DNA of 64,000 nt from Bryoerythrophyllum caledonicum (GCA_963971425.1 OZ020525.1:8973560-9037559), one strand, 5' to 3'. Counted from the stretch's first letter, positions 35,401 through 45,232 are shown. Program-made: numbers and translations. Notes: generated from the sequence alone by a model not told the origin.

Positions 35401-38400
35401 ATCCCTGGAGTTGGGCCGCAATAGAGCCCAACTCATGTTGTACTTCTCGTTTCCAAGAGGTACACCATGGATTGGGCCCCATTGCGGCCCAATTTCAGGG
35501 GTGTCACCCTCTCGGAACGAGAGGGTGACATCCCTGGAGTTGGGCCGCAATAGAGCCCAACTCATGGTGTCCTTCTCGTTTCCAAGAGGTACACCATGGG
35601 TGGGGCCTCATTGCGGCCCAATTTCAAGGGTGTCACCCTTTCGGAACGAGAGGGTTACATCCCTGGAGTTGGGCCGCAGTAGAGCCCAACTCATGTTGTA
35701 CTTCTCGTTTCCAAGAGGTACACCATGGGTTGGGCCCCATTGCGGCCCAATTTCAGGGGTGTCACCCTCTCGGAACGAGAGGGTGACATCCCTGGAGTTG
35801 GGCCGCAATAGAGCCCAACTCATGGTGTCCTTCTCGTTTCCAAGAGGTATTCCATGGGTAGGGCCCCATTGTGGCAATATTTCAGGGGTGTGACCCTCTC
35901 GGAAAGCGAGGGTTATTCCCTTGGGTTGAGGCAGTAATCGATCGGACTTCTACTGATAATTTCGTCTCCTTGTGATTTGTTGGTTCAGATCCGCCTTCAT
36001 TATAGTAGGCGCATTGGGACGAGAATGGAGATGGGTCTTGAGAAGCTCCAGCTTATAGCAACCACTCATGTGCCTGCGAAGTACAAAGTTGACTGGATTA
36101 AAATTTGGAATTCGTCAGAATTCCAAAGAAACGAAAAGCATTTCCCTCTCCATCCTTGCGGGGAGGCTGATCTGAGGTTGTTTATCAACCGGGCGGTGTT
36201 CTATGCACTAGTGAGTTTTATCCTACCCTGGATGTTGGGTTATCATTTGTGAACATCCTACTCATTTCTAATGTGTACTTTCTATTAGATTGAAGAAGAA
36301 ATTGCAAAAGACATGGACGCAGAGTTAGAGGGGCTAGCAGTGAACTGGGACGTTGAGGACAAGCCTCTAAGTTGGAGAGCGTATTTGGAGGTTTGGAAGA
36401 CGCGGCTTTGGAGCCATGCGTTCCACGGAATCTTCAGTGGGAAGACGCCATTCACAAGGCTGACGAAGTGGGATGAGTTCAAGCCCAAGCGGGAAATCGC
36501 GAAGCGATTCATGTATCGCTACATTAGGCACGAGCTCTTCTTGAAGGGGGCTATCATGGAGCTTCCCAATTGGATGGAATCAGCTTTTGCTTTGTCGTCT
36601 TCCACTTGCATGTATTCGGCCAGTCAGGCGAAAGTGTATCCTATTCCTCATTTGAAAGAGTGTTGCTGGTATGTGGAATGCAGTAGAAACTATTGCTACG
36701 ACACCGAGCAGTCCATTAAAGATGGATGCGGGCCATTGATGGAGCCAAGTTTGCTTGAGGAGGTTGCACCTCCAGCGGCGGAAAAGGCTGCCAAGAACAA
36801 ACGAGGTCCTCCATTGAGTCCGAATTCAAAGCGCATTCAAGCTAATTTGAGAGCAAAGGTGCGGCGAGGCAAACAAAAAGCCGAGAAGGAAGCTGAGATA
36901 AAGAAGAAGGAGGCCGAGGCAAGAGGGGAAGAGGACATTGTTGTTGACGATGTTCTTATTGGAAAGGCTGGTGTCATGGCGGAGGAGACGGGGGCAACTA
37001 TGTCCGAGCAACATGCGGATGAGCCTCCAAATCTAGAGGACTTAGTCATAAGAGCCCACGGAGAAGGAACCTCTGAGGAGGACCGGCATACTACGATGGA
37101 AGTCACCGAAAGAGCTACCCAGGAGCGCCCTTCAACGTTCCATGTGGTTCGCCCAGCAACCCGACAGCAACCACCTCGCTTGTCAAGGTCACCGGCATAT
37201 GGTACCTCACACACAGCACAACAATCTCAATCGGTTCAGCTCTCGCATTCGCAACCACTGATTGATCCCACTCCAAGTCTCCTCATCCCGACTTCGCCAA
37301 TTCAAGGTATGTCTCATGGTCCAGTTGAATTAATTTTAAATTCTCCGATTTGCAAGGCCGTCTGGCAGGAGATCGCCCAATTTGCAATGTCTTGTAACGA
37401 GGAGAAGAAGTGTGTCGTGGATGGGAAGACTATGGAGAAACATGCGCGAGTTGATCTCATTCTTGCGGAGGTACCGGATAATCAACTAGTGTCTGGAGTC
37501 TCCGATAATGTGCCCTCATGGAACGTTCTCGACCCTCTTTGGATGAAGAATCTTTTCTCCTTCGCCAACAAATTTCTGCACGACGACGGAGGCATGTTCA
37601 TTGTGTATGCTGATGATCACGAACTGACCAAGAAAACCATTCGTTCATACTTCGCGGCATACGGTTTCCAGTTTCACCAAGAGTGGTACGGAGTCAACCG
37701 AATGAACACGTTTGGAGTTAAAGGCCACACGGCACTCTTCCGGGTGGCCCTTCTTGTTCGAGCACCGTCAACCGTTCAGCCTTACTTGGTCCAACGCAAG
37801 TCCAAGTTCCGATTCCGCACCAACAAAGCTCTAATTGATATGGACATTGACGTATTCGAAGGGGATACTATTTGGAACTTCGTAACAAAAGAAACTCAGA
37901 CGTCAACCAATGGCAAAGTGTGGCGGGGAGCAAAGGAGCGCGGGCAACACTTTTATTCCTCGTTGATATTGTCTGCGAGTGACGAGGGGAGCATTGTTGT
38001 GGACGTTACTGCAGGCGTTGGTGAGCCTATCTTCGTAAACTTTTCTTGTTGTCTTTTTTTGTTGTAGTATTTTAAACCCTTTGTTTATTATGCTTTTTGT
38101 AGGCGCCTCAATAATAGTCTGTAAAGACCACGGAAGACACATTGTTGCTCTTGAGGGTGACTCGGAGGTATTTCAAGCACTGCTTTATCCAATGATTACT
38201 ATTCATGCCAATGACGAAGAGGTATCAGGTGAAAACGATTCAATTGATCCGGAAGAGCTGGTGGAGGATATTCCGGATGCACAATTGGACTTGGACGATT
38301 TGGACTTCGTGCCAACACCATTACCGAAACGTTCAAAGATTTCCAGGCAGTAAGTAGAATGGATGGAATTCGGTATATTTTTTAGTGTGCAAACTGGACA

Positions 38401-38648
38401 TGGCTCAAAGCTTTTGGATTGTTTTATTGTTTCAATGCAGAACATTGAATTATACTCTGAGCAGCACACCTTCTTTTGCGTCTATGCCTGTTTATGCTAA
38501 GGACATGGCAAATGCAATTGCAATTTTGAAGACGCCTCCAACTAGAACAAGAAAACGGAGGCGGGATGATCTAAACTCAGGTGTCATGAAGTTTGTTGAC
38601 AACCAGGCTATAGTAGACAATACTTTGGAGTCGACTTTTGGCTCCTGA
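32496..38648 (+). CDS. ParB-like domain + permuted DNA N4/N6-methyltransferase-like protein, 8 exons, 1,347 aa, intact
   Basis: Exons: 32496-32693, 32795-33846, 33927-34116, 34251-34445, 35989-36210, 36289-38020, 38103-38349, 38441-38648; all introns GT-AG, phases consistent. Exon 1 has a nuclear-localisation-like RKKRKGRNARKAK. Residues about 70-230 are acidic. At about 259-420, IPLCRMLPMQELRG and, at about 364, YDGNHRHEAW match the layout of ParB/sulfiredoxin-type domains. A Cys cluster lies near 743 and a Lys/Glu coiled coil near 800-835. At about 1,010-1,017, LILAEVPDN aligns with the DPPY catalytic motif of beta-class methyltransferases but has lost most of it. The SAM-binding motif VVDVTAGVGASI follows at about 1,190, preceded by GQHFYSSLIL. 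This is the circularly permuted order. ParB-methyltransferase fusions are known from prokaryotes and phages. Here the gene is spliced and rides in a MULE. Activity is doubtful; binding is plausible. Confidence 0.65.
34556..35925. repeat. array of alternating palindromes in intron 4 of the methyltransferase-like gene
   Basis: About eleven units of roughly 125 bp. Each has two inverted repeats. One is GTTGGGCCGCAAT ... ATTGCGGCCCAAC enclosing CCTCTTGGAAACGAGAGG. The other is GTGTCACCCTCTCGG meeting AACGAGAGGGTGACA. In the left half (to about 35,090) inner loops read TTGGAAACGAG; in the right half (from about 35,170) they read CTCGTTTCCAAG, so the array is itself inverted about a centre near 35,130. 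Frames through it (on both strands) are repeat translations. The intron (34,446-35,988) is otherwise normal, with GTAATC and TTCAG ends. Confidence 0.85.
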
Positions 38649-39009
38649 AAAGTTTAAGCTTTGAGACATTTTGGCATGTATAACTTCCGCATTTTATAAT
38701 GGAAATACTTTTTCATGATAATGGCTGGTAACTTTGTAGTGAAAAGTTGTAGGTTTTGTGGAAAAAGTGATATTTTTTTGGGAAAAAATGTGAAAAGTGA
38801 AACTTTTTGTGTAAATAAAAGTTCAAAATTTGGCGTGGGTCTTTTCACACACGTCATTTTGAGTATTTTTTGCGAAAACTTTCACCTTCGTTCTTTCGTT
38901 TTTTTATTTTTAATTTTTAAATGAAACTGAATTAAAAAATATTTTAATTTTGTTTTGTTAAAATTTAATTTTGTTTTGTTAAAATTTAATTTTATATTTA
39001 AAAAAAATT
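38649..39009. other. 3' flank of the methyltransferase-like gene
   Basis: AT-rich, with TTAAAATTTAATTTTGTTTTG repeated twice near 38,940-38,990. Should include the 3' UTR. No gene seen. Confidence 0.4.
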
Positions 39010-39276
39010 TAGTTTGGTCAAAGGTATCCCCGTTACCCGGTGTTGGTTTTGAACCAACTCACATTACAAAGAAATATGCAACAAACGACGCACTAGGAAA
39101 TCTGAGGCCTTCACCCCTCGTCCGAAGACTGATTTACCACTGTGCCCAGCGTTGGTACCATCAGCGCGTTCAGATTCCCTAGATTGCTGATTGTGCAAAA
39201 AATCATTGCAACATGCCCACCAACCACTGTGGGACCAGGTGTTTGATTTTACTCTACCACCCAAAAAAAAAAAAAA
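39010..39276 (+). repeat. SINE-like sequence ending in a poly(A) run
   Basis: A roughly 250-bp block of higher GC than its surroundings starts GGTATCCCCGTTACCCGG, contains GGTTTTGAACC (like a tRNA B box, also a T-arm-like palindrome GTTGG...CCAAC) and ends in 14 A residues at about 39,262-39,276. No full tRNA fold is visible and no flanking duplication was confirmed, so SINE identity is tentative. Confidence 0.3.
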
Positions 39277-39995
39277 TTGAAAAACATTAACAAAGATATT
39301 TCATTACAAATTATAAATGAATGGAATAATAATTGCACGTCCACATATCCTCATTCCAATCTGCACAATTAACAAACGGCACATATCAGAATTGCATGAG
39401 GGATAGAACAAAAGGTATTAAGAAATTATAAACATGCTTGTAATAAGAAATTGACGAGGACAGGAACTTATGCACATACTATTTCAGTTTTGCACAAAGA
39501 ATGTGTTCCATCCGCTGCTCCTCCTTTCTCGATCCTACAAGACGATGTTTAGATGAATCATTAGTAAATTTGTATTGTCAATGAGCAACATGACACATTT
39601 TAGTAAACTCGTCAGCTCTCTAACCTAGTTGTGATAAATCATGATAAAGTACATATTGGAAAAAATAAATTTCATACATTAGCAGAACGAAGATTGAGTG
39701 GACGGCAGTGAGGAAAGAGCCGGTATTAGGTTTAAGTGCCAAACGATAGGTTCGAGAAATAGCTAATGACCCATTTTGAGTTCCCCGATTCCAGGAGTTT
39801 GATGAATGGTTTGAAAGGTACAGGTTCAGGACCAACAGAGTTTCATATTCCAAAGGTTTGATAGTTGTACATTTTAGTACAAGGTTGCACGGTTCCCCGT
39901 TTCAGTCAAAGGTTTCAGGGTTTCCCGTATCATTCAGGTTGAAGGGGTTCAAGATTTCCAGAGGTCCAGGTTCCAGGTTTCCCAGGTTTGTTCCA
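39277..39995. other. intergenic within the MULE
   Basis: Mixed AT-rich DNA, with diverged repeats of CAGGTTCCAGGTTTCCC type near 39,890-39,990. No supported gene. Confidence 0.35.
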
Positions 39996-42251
39996 TTAGT
40001 CCACATTTGATTCTAGTCGTCCAAGAATGCGCCCCATAAAATCCCTTATCCTTTGAGCGGGAGGAGCACCGAGAAACGATGTTCACATACCGACAGTTAG
40101 AGAATCTGCTCCACGTCAAGAGAACTTCTATTTCACGTAATCATCAAGACATATGTAACAAACTGCATGCCTTCTATCGATCAGGATTAAGGATTAACAG
40201 TGGACACTTACAAAAATCCGCAAAAAACCATTCCAGTCATGTCCAAGAGCAAAAGCTACCATCCCTGCCGCTACAGCAGCTGCCGAGCCTGCACGAATAT
40301 GAAACAGTTAAAACCTAGGAAACTTCTGTTGTGACAGTATTAATCCTCTCCATATTTTATACTTCAAGTATTCCACATTTGTTTCCAAATTGAGTTCGAG
40401 CGTTCCATGTCATACAAGGTGTAAATGCAATGTCATACAAGGTGTCATGCAATGTGTCATACAAGGTGTCATGCAATATGTCATACAAGGTGTCATGCAT
40501 GTCATACAAGCTAAATACAATCTTCAACAGTTGTGCAAGTTCAATCTTCTCATTCCCTGCGCACAAGAGATGTAAATGAGTATTAAACAAGCCTTCAACA
40601 TGTTGAAAAATAACTCAAATGATGCAAGAATGATTACATAGTCGTCACCACTGACTTTGTCGTCACCTGATTCTGTGCAGCACTCCAATCGGCCAGCTTC
40701 AGCTTGAACTCCTCACGCCAGTTCATTCTCCCCTATCGCCGCTTCATCATATAAAAACCAGCATAAAAAACTCGTTCCTTGAGTGAAACTCTCAGAAAAT
40801 CAATCATATGCAGTGTACAGGTTCATCCAGTTAGGGGCTGACAATGAGGAAGGCTGCTTACTTCTAGCGAGGACTTCACATGTGGGACATGTGGTTGATC
40901 CCTTTTCAGCTGTGATTTCTTCAGACATCCTTTCGCTCTTCTAGAATGTACAAATAAAGTGCAGAGGAATGATCTTTCCTTCTCCTCTACACGTAACACC
41001 TTTCATTGTCTTGGCTGCACCAAACTCCAAATAAGATAACGAGCAACAGGTTTACGAACATAAAATAATAGATGAGTTCTGAATACAATTCTACGGCTAT
41101 TAGGGAATAACTGGGCCATTGTCTTAAGGGGGAAAAGAAACATATGATTGGCACTAAATCACAAAAATAGGACAGACCATACTTGCTTCACGAAGGATGA
41201 AAAAATGAACAAGGCACTCTACCTGGAAATTCTTGTACTGGTTGGATCTGCGGCGAAGGTATTTCTTCGGCCACGGGAGTGTCTTAGAAGCCTGGAAAAT
41301 AGAATACAGAATATCAATGAGAAGAAGGGCAAAATTAAATAATTCCAAATGTCAACACAAATCGAGTTCACTGTTCAGCCGAGTTGAAGAGCTTGTATCG
41401 AACCTGTGATGCCATCGTAGCACGCTGTAAGCTCTTCCTACTATCGATGCGATCAATGGCACTGCTGCCACTGGCATCAACGAGGGCCTTTTCGAAGCTT
41501 GCTAGATTGGTCTGCTGATACAACTTGAGTCAGACGACAAGAATAAAGCCTGCACCAGATTATTTAAGAAATGTATTTGCTCTTTGATTCGTAGATAATT
41601 TTGTGTAGGTACTGAAATTCAAAACAGAGGAGAATTGAAGCGAACAACTATGCCGATTTGAATCAACATGAGAAGCAGCAATCCGATGACTATCCAAAGT
41701 GTGCTGAAAGAAACCGTCCGTCAAAGGTAGGAAAACTTACCACCCCAGAGCCGAGATGAATACGAGGATACCTGCGGCATATATAGCAAAAGGCGGCGTC
41801 CACGTCTTTGAGCTCCCACTGCGCTTGCCTCAGCCAGGATCCTGCGCTGCTCCTCCTCCGAGACCGCCTTCGGCAGATGTGGTATTTGTAGCGCCCACCG
41901 AGGAAGCGGATGCTGCGGTGCGAAGCGGCTCCTCAGGAATGCGCTCCGGGGCGTGGTGAGGTACGGGGACGTCGCCAAGCAGGGAATCATGTACGTCCTC
42001 AAGCCCACAGCAGCCGACAAAGACGAGGAAGAGATCGCCACCGCGACCCAGCACAAACGACCCAGAAAAAGATCGGCAGGAAGGGACATCATCATCGTCA
42101 CCATCGTAGAAGAAGACATCACAGAAGACATCACAAGAAGCATCACAGGAGGCATCACCAGATTGTACCTACCCAGATCAGCTCGCCCTTCCGCCATCGA
42201 GTTGCGCGCGGGCTCCTCATCAGCATGCGCGGGTTCTTCCTCCTCCTCCAA
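39996..42251 (-). CDS. spliced gene or captured gene fragments, unrecognised
   Basis: Several exon-like blocks on the minus strand, each with good splice borders: a block ending SWLRQAQWELKDVDAAF ... RRYPRIHLGSGV|GTAAGT (to about 41,740); TNLASFEKALVDASGSS ... ATMASQ (about 41,512-41,403); ASKTLPWPKKYLRRRSNQYK (about 41,292-41,224); a block around FGAAKTMK (about 41,030); one with KSERMSEEITAEKG or its other frame (about 40,940-40,865); MNWREEFKLKLADWSAAQNQ (about 40,730-40,670); NEKIELAQLLK (about 40,555-40,520); SAAAVAAGMVAFALGHDWN (about 40,292-40,230, hydrophobic, perhaps one membrane segment); and a terminal block ending about 39,996. Not all phases join cleanly in my reading. It is either a host-type gene captured by the MULE or a partly decayed copy. 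The first exon is unresolved. I do not recognise the family. Confidence 0.4.
40395..40515 (+). repeat. 22-23 bp tandem repeat
   Basis: About five copies of GTCATACAAGGTGTCATGCA with small variations, probably in an intron of the minus-strand gene. The reading LYDTLHDTLYD on minus is a repeat translation. Confidence 0.75.
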
Positions 42252-42499
42252 ACCCTAACTCTCTACGTCTTTTTGTAGGAGGCTCCGCCCTCGTTACTTC
42301 CGCCATCATCACTTCCGCCATCATCCGCTTTGCCCTTCGTACACACACGCATTCTAATTTTCCAACACCGCCGCGGCACGCCCCACGTTCCCACGCGCTC
42401 CTTGCTTCCGCGCCTCTCCAGCTGCCCATGTGACTCCACGCAAGTCCCGCTCCCATTCCTGAGCTGCGCGCCTTCACTTCCCCAGCTTCTTCGCCACTT

Positions 42500-42740
42500 G
42501 CTTCAACGACTCTTCTTCTTCTATTCTTATTTTTCTAATTCTTCTTCTTTTTATCTTTTTCTTCTTTTACTTTTACTTTTACTTTTTCTTCTTCTTTGTC
42601 TTTTTCCTCATCTTCGTAATTTTCTTCTTCTTCTTTTTCTTCTTCTTCTTTTTCTTCTTCTTCTAATTCTAATTTTCTTCTCTTTCTTTTTTTTAATTCT
42701 TCCTCTTCTAACTCTAATTTTCTTCTTCTTCTTTTTCTAA
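42500..42740. repeat. pyrimidine-rich microsatellite
   Basis: Dense TTC, TTTTC and CTTTTA words on the plus strand over about 240 bp, followed by AATTCTAAATTCTAAATTC repeats. No gene. Similar in kind to the tract at 25,960-26,500 near the other side of the MULE. Confidence 0.75.
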
Positions 42741-42979
42741 TTCTAATTTCACATTTTCAAATTATAAATTGTGAATCTGAAATCCTAAATTCCAAACTCT
42801 AAATTCTAAATTCTAAATTCTAACATTTTTTCCATTTTTTCTTCTCACTAATCTATATTTTCTCTCCTACTATTTCGCCGCACACCACATAATATCACTA
42901 CTCTATTGCACTATTGAAAACAAGTGTCAAGATGTGGTGGTTCAAAAATTGACAATTCACTCAATATTTTATTGTGAAC

Positions 42980-43470
42980 TTAATATGTATAAAATTGATA
43001 ATCCAGATAGTCAATAAGAAGGTTTCCACCACATGATGTTGTAAAAAGAATAAAAATTTAAATTATATGAAGATCTCTAGGTTTTACGTAGAAAATATGA
43101 ACTTTTTCTGGTACCTTGCCCGACAATATGTGAAAATGGTTGACTTGGGTAAAAAAAGGTTACACTAAATTCAAGAATCATTTATTGACATCTTCAAAGA
43201 AGGTAATCTTCTCAGTATGTATGAAAAATCTCAATGTCAACAGAAAACTCTAGCAAAAAATTTGGAGTTGCCCAAAGTCTCCATTTTGACTTCGAAGACA
43301 AATAAATTTCATTTTACGAAACCATTTTTTAAAAAAATTTTCTCAGAAATATCTTATTAGGGATAATCTAGGTAAAAATTTCCAAAAAAAAATATTTTTT
43401 TACCGAATTTTAGAAACCTGCCCAAAATCAAAATTGTCTCTCCAAGAGACACTTGGTCATTTAAGGATTA
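42980..43470 (-). mobile_element. piggyBac-like MITE copy, inverted
   Basis: The reverse complement aligns with the plus-strand copies: CTTGGTCATTTAAGG corresponds to the CCTAAAGGACCAA end, then the CTGCCCAAAATC, CTCCAAATTTTTTG, TGTCAACAGAAAACT and GATCTCTAGGTTTTACGTAG blocks. It is diverged and its ends are not sharp. With the next copies it forms a large inverted arrangement. Confidence 0.55.
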
Positions 43471-43568
43471 TCACTACGTCTTAATGTAATGATACCATGA
43501 ATTAGTGTTGTTTTCTTTGATATTATGGAAAAAACAATTCTTATCTTTAGGGCAAAACAACATATTAA

Positions 43569-44640
43569 CCCCTAAAGGACCAAATCCCCTTCGATGGGAT
43601 TTCTAATTTTGGGCAGGTTCCTAAAATTCGAAAAGGAATCCTTCTTTTGTGAAATTTTTATTCTAGATTGCCTCTCATTAGAGATGTGTGGAGGTATTTC
43701 TATTTTATTTTTTGGATTTGTGGTTTGAAAGTTAGTACCACTTAAAGTCAAAAGTGGGGACTCCGGCAACCTCCAAATTTTTTGACAAAAGTTTCTATTG
43801 ACATTGAGATTTTTCACACATGTAAAGAATATTTCTTTTTCTGGAAATTTTCAAAAATAAATCTTGTCCTTAGTGTAAAAAGGCATTTTATTCCAAGTCA
43901 AACATTTTCACACATTCTTAGGCAGCAGGGGAAAAAACATTTATCTTTTCTACATAAAACCTAGAGATCTTCATATTTTCTACTTTTTATTTTTTAAACA
44001 ACAATATGTGGTGAAAGCTTTCTTATTGGCTGTTTGGATTATCATTTTAATACATACGTAGTTCAAAAAAAAATAAAATGTGAAATGACAATTTTTGAAC
44101 CTCCAGTCCTTGCACACTTGTTATGAATATGCTACACCCCTTTTTTACCTCTAAAAAATGGTGAGTTGGGAAATAACATCATGTTTAACCCCTAAAGGCC
44201 CAGAGTCTCCTTCGGGGGGATTTCTGATTTTGGGCAGGTTCCTAAAATTTAAAAAAAAATCCTTTTTCTCTGAAATTTTTAATCCAGATTGCCTCTGATA
44301 AGAGCTTTGTGGACATATTTTTATTTTATTTTTTGGATTTGTGGTTTGATAGTTAGTACTACTTAAAGCCAAAAGTGGGGACACAGGGCACCTCCAAAAA
44401 TTTTGACAAAAGTTTCTATTGACATTGATATTTTTCACACATAAAGAATATTTCCTTTTCTGGAAATTTTCAAAAAAAAATCTTGTCTTTAGTGTAAAAA
44501 GGCATTTTATTCCAAGTCAAACATTTTCACACATTGTCGGGCAACGGGGAAAAAAACTTCATCTTTTCTACATAAAACCTAGAGATCTTCATATTTTTCA
44601 CTTTTTATCCTTTAGGGATTAATCCAAGTCAAACATTGTT
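43569..44640 (+). mobile_element. piggyBac-like MITE with a second copy nested in it
   Basis: The outer copy starts after TTAA (43,565-43,568) with CCCCTAAAGG and runs to about 44,188, where at TTAA the inner copy begins. Sequence after 44,622 may be the outer copy's remainder, but I could not match it. At the equivalent site in the 10.76 kb copy there is an uninterrupted GTTTAAGAC, showing the insertion point is a TTAA target. Confidence 0.6.
44189..44618 (+). mobile_element. complete piggyBac-like MITE, 430 bp, TTAA on both sides
   Basis: TTAA (44,185-44,188), then CCCCTAAAGG at the left end and CCTTTAGGGA at the right end, then TTAA (44,619-44,622). The ends are inverted repeats of about 9 bp, CCCTAAAGG, and the target is TTAA, both diagnostic of the piggyBac superfamily. 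Non-coding. Confidence 0.75.
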
Positions 44641-45167
44641 GTGCACAATGTCAGCTGTAATGTTATGTACATCATAAGCACTAACTAATTTAAATTTAGT
44701 TTATCTAAATATGGACAACAAGCGGTAAATATGTAATGAAGGTCCACAGTAAGTTTAATCTTTTATTTTGAGAATTGTAATTATAAATTTCAACCATGGG
44801 AACATGTCTGAGATTTGCAAAAGCCCACCTCAGATCTTTTATCAAATAGGGGTTAAGAAAAATCCATCATGATGACGTCACTTTTCAATAAATTTGTACA
44901 CGCTGATGTCAGCCCTAATTCTAAAAATATAAATTGACAAATTTGAAGTTGCTACATTTGAAGTTTTCTAAATACACTAGTCCATGGTAATAGAGGCCTT
45001 CAAAAATTCAAAATTCAAAAAGTTCTTGTAAAGAAATTAAAAATCATCTATCTACACCAAAGAAACAAATGTTTGTCTTAGTTTTAAATTTTACTAAAAA
45101 AAGACCACGGTAATAGGGCCCCTTTAATGCAATATGTGCACATGAAATGTAAGATTTTCTGCTCTCT
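44641..45167. other. right inner flank of the MULE, no gene seen
   Basis: AT-rich DNA between the MITE cluster and the right terminal repeat. Nothing else is recognisable. Confidence 0.4.
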
Positions 45168-45222
45168 TTTTCTGCTCTCCGCTCTCCGCTCACCGCTCAC
45201 CGCTCACATACGAGCTTTTCCC
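45168..45222 (-). repeat. MULE right terminal inverted repeat
   Basis: Read from 45,222 leftwards on the minus strand: GGGAAAAGCTCG, then the 33-bp block (45,179-45,211) identical to the left end, then a single mismatch and GAGCAGAAAA. The 12-base spacing from the target duplication to the conserved block is the same at both ends. Confidence 0.85.
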
Positions 45223-45232
45223 GAATCCACCA
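45223..45232. repeat. target-site duplication, right copy
   Basis: GAATCCACCA, identical to 25,028-25,037, immediately outside the right terminus. It encodes the WWI codons of the disrupted exon on the minus strand. Confidence 0.85.

Larger units (their letters stand above)
25038..45222. mobile_element. 20.2 kb Mutator-like element (MULE) carrying transposase and a ParB/methyltransferase-like gene
   Basis: Bounded by identical 10-bp flanks (GAATCCACCA) and by inverted ends. Reading inwards, each end starts GG, has 11-12 diverged bases, then an identical 33-bp block beginning GTATGTGAGCGGTGAGCGG. The element splits a host exon between codons of WWI and PLT, and the frame is continuous once the element and one duplication are set aside. 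Inside, left to right: a decayed frame, a pyrimidine microsatellite, a palindrome cluster, an intact transposase (-), a divergent promoter region, an intact 8-exon ParB/methyltransferase-like gene (+), a SINE-like repeat, a spliced minus-strand gene or captured gene fragments, a pyrimidine tract and nested piggyBac-like MITEs. Later insertions explain part of its size. Clean ends and intact long frames suggest a fairly recent arrival. Confidence 0.85.

Noticed and set aside
34332-35893. Long frames (such as 34,332-35,105, 35,243-35,893 and minus-strand ones) in the 34.5-35.9 kb array
   Set aside because: They translate the palindrome array and lie in an intron with good splice borders; similar frames appear on both strands.
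34556-35925. CRISPR-like look: regular repeats with palindromes
   Set aside because: Units are continuous with no unique spacers, the setting is eukaryotic and there are no cas genes.
39031-39130. A tRNA gene
   Set aside because: There is a T-arm-like stem, but no matching acceptor, D or anticodon arms at the right spacing.
25038-45222. Polinton/Maverick or Helitron as the identity of the 20 kb element
   Set aside because: No polymerase B, capsid, integrase or Rep/helicase was seen. The 10-bp duplication, short inverted ends and SWIM transposase fit a MULE.
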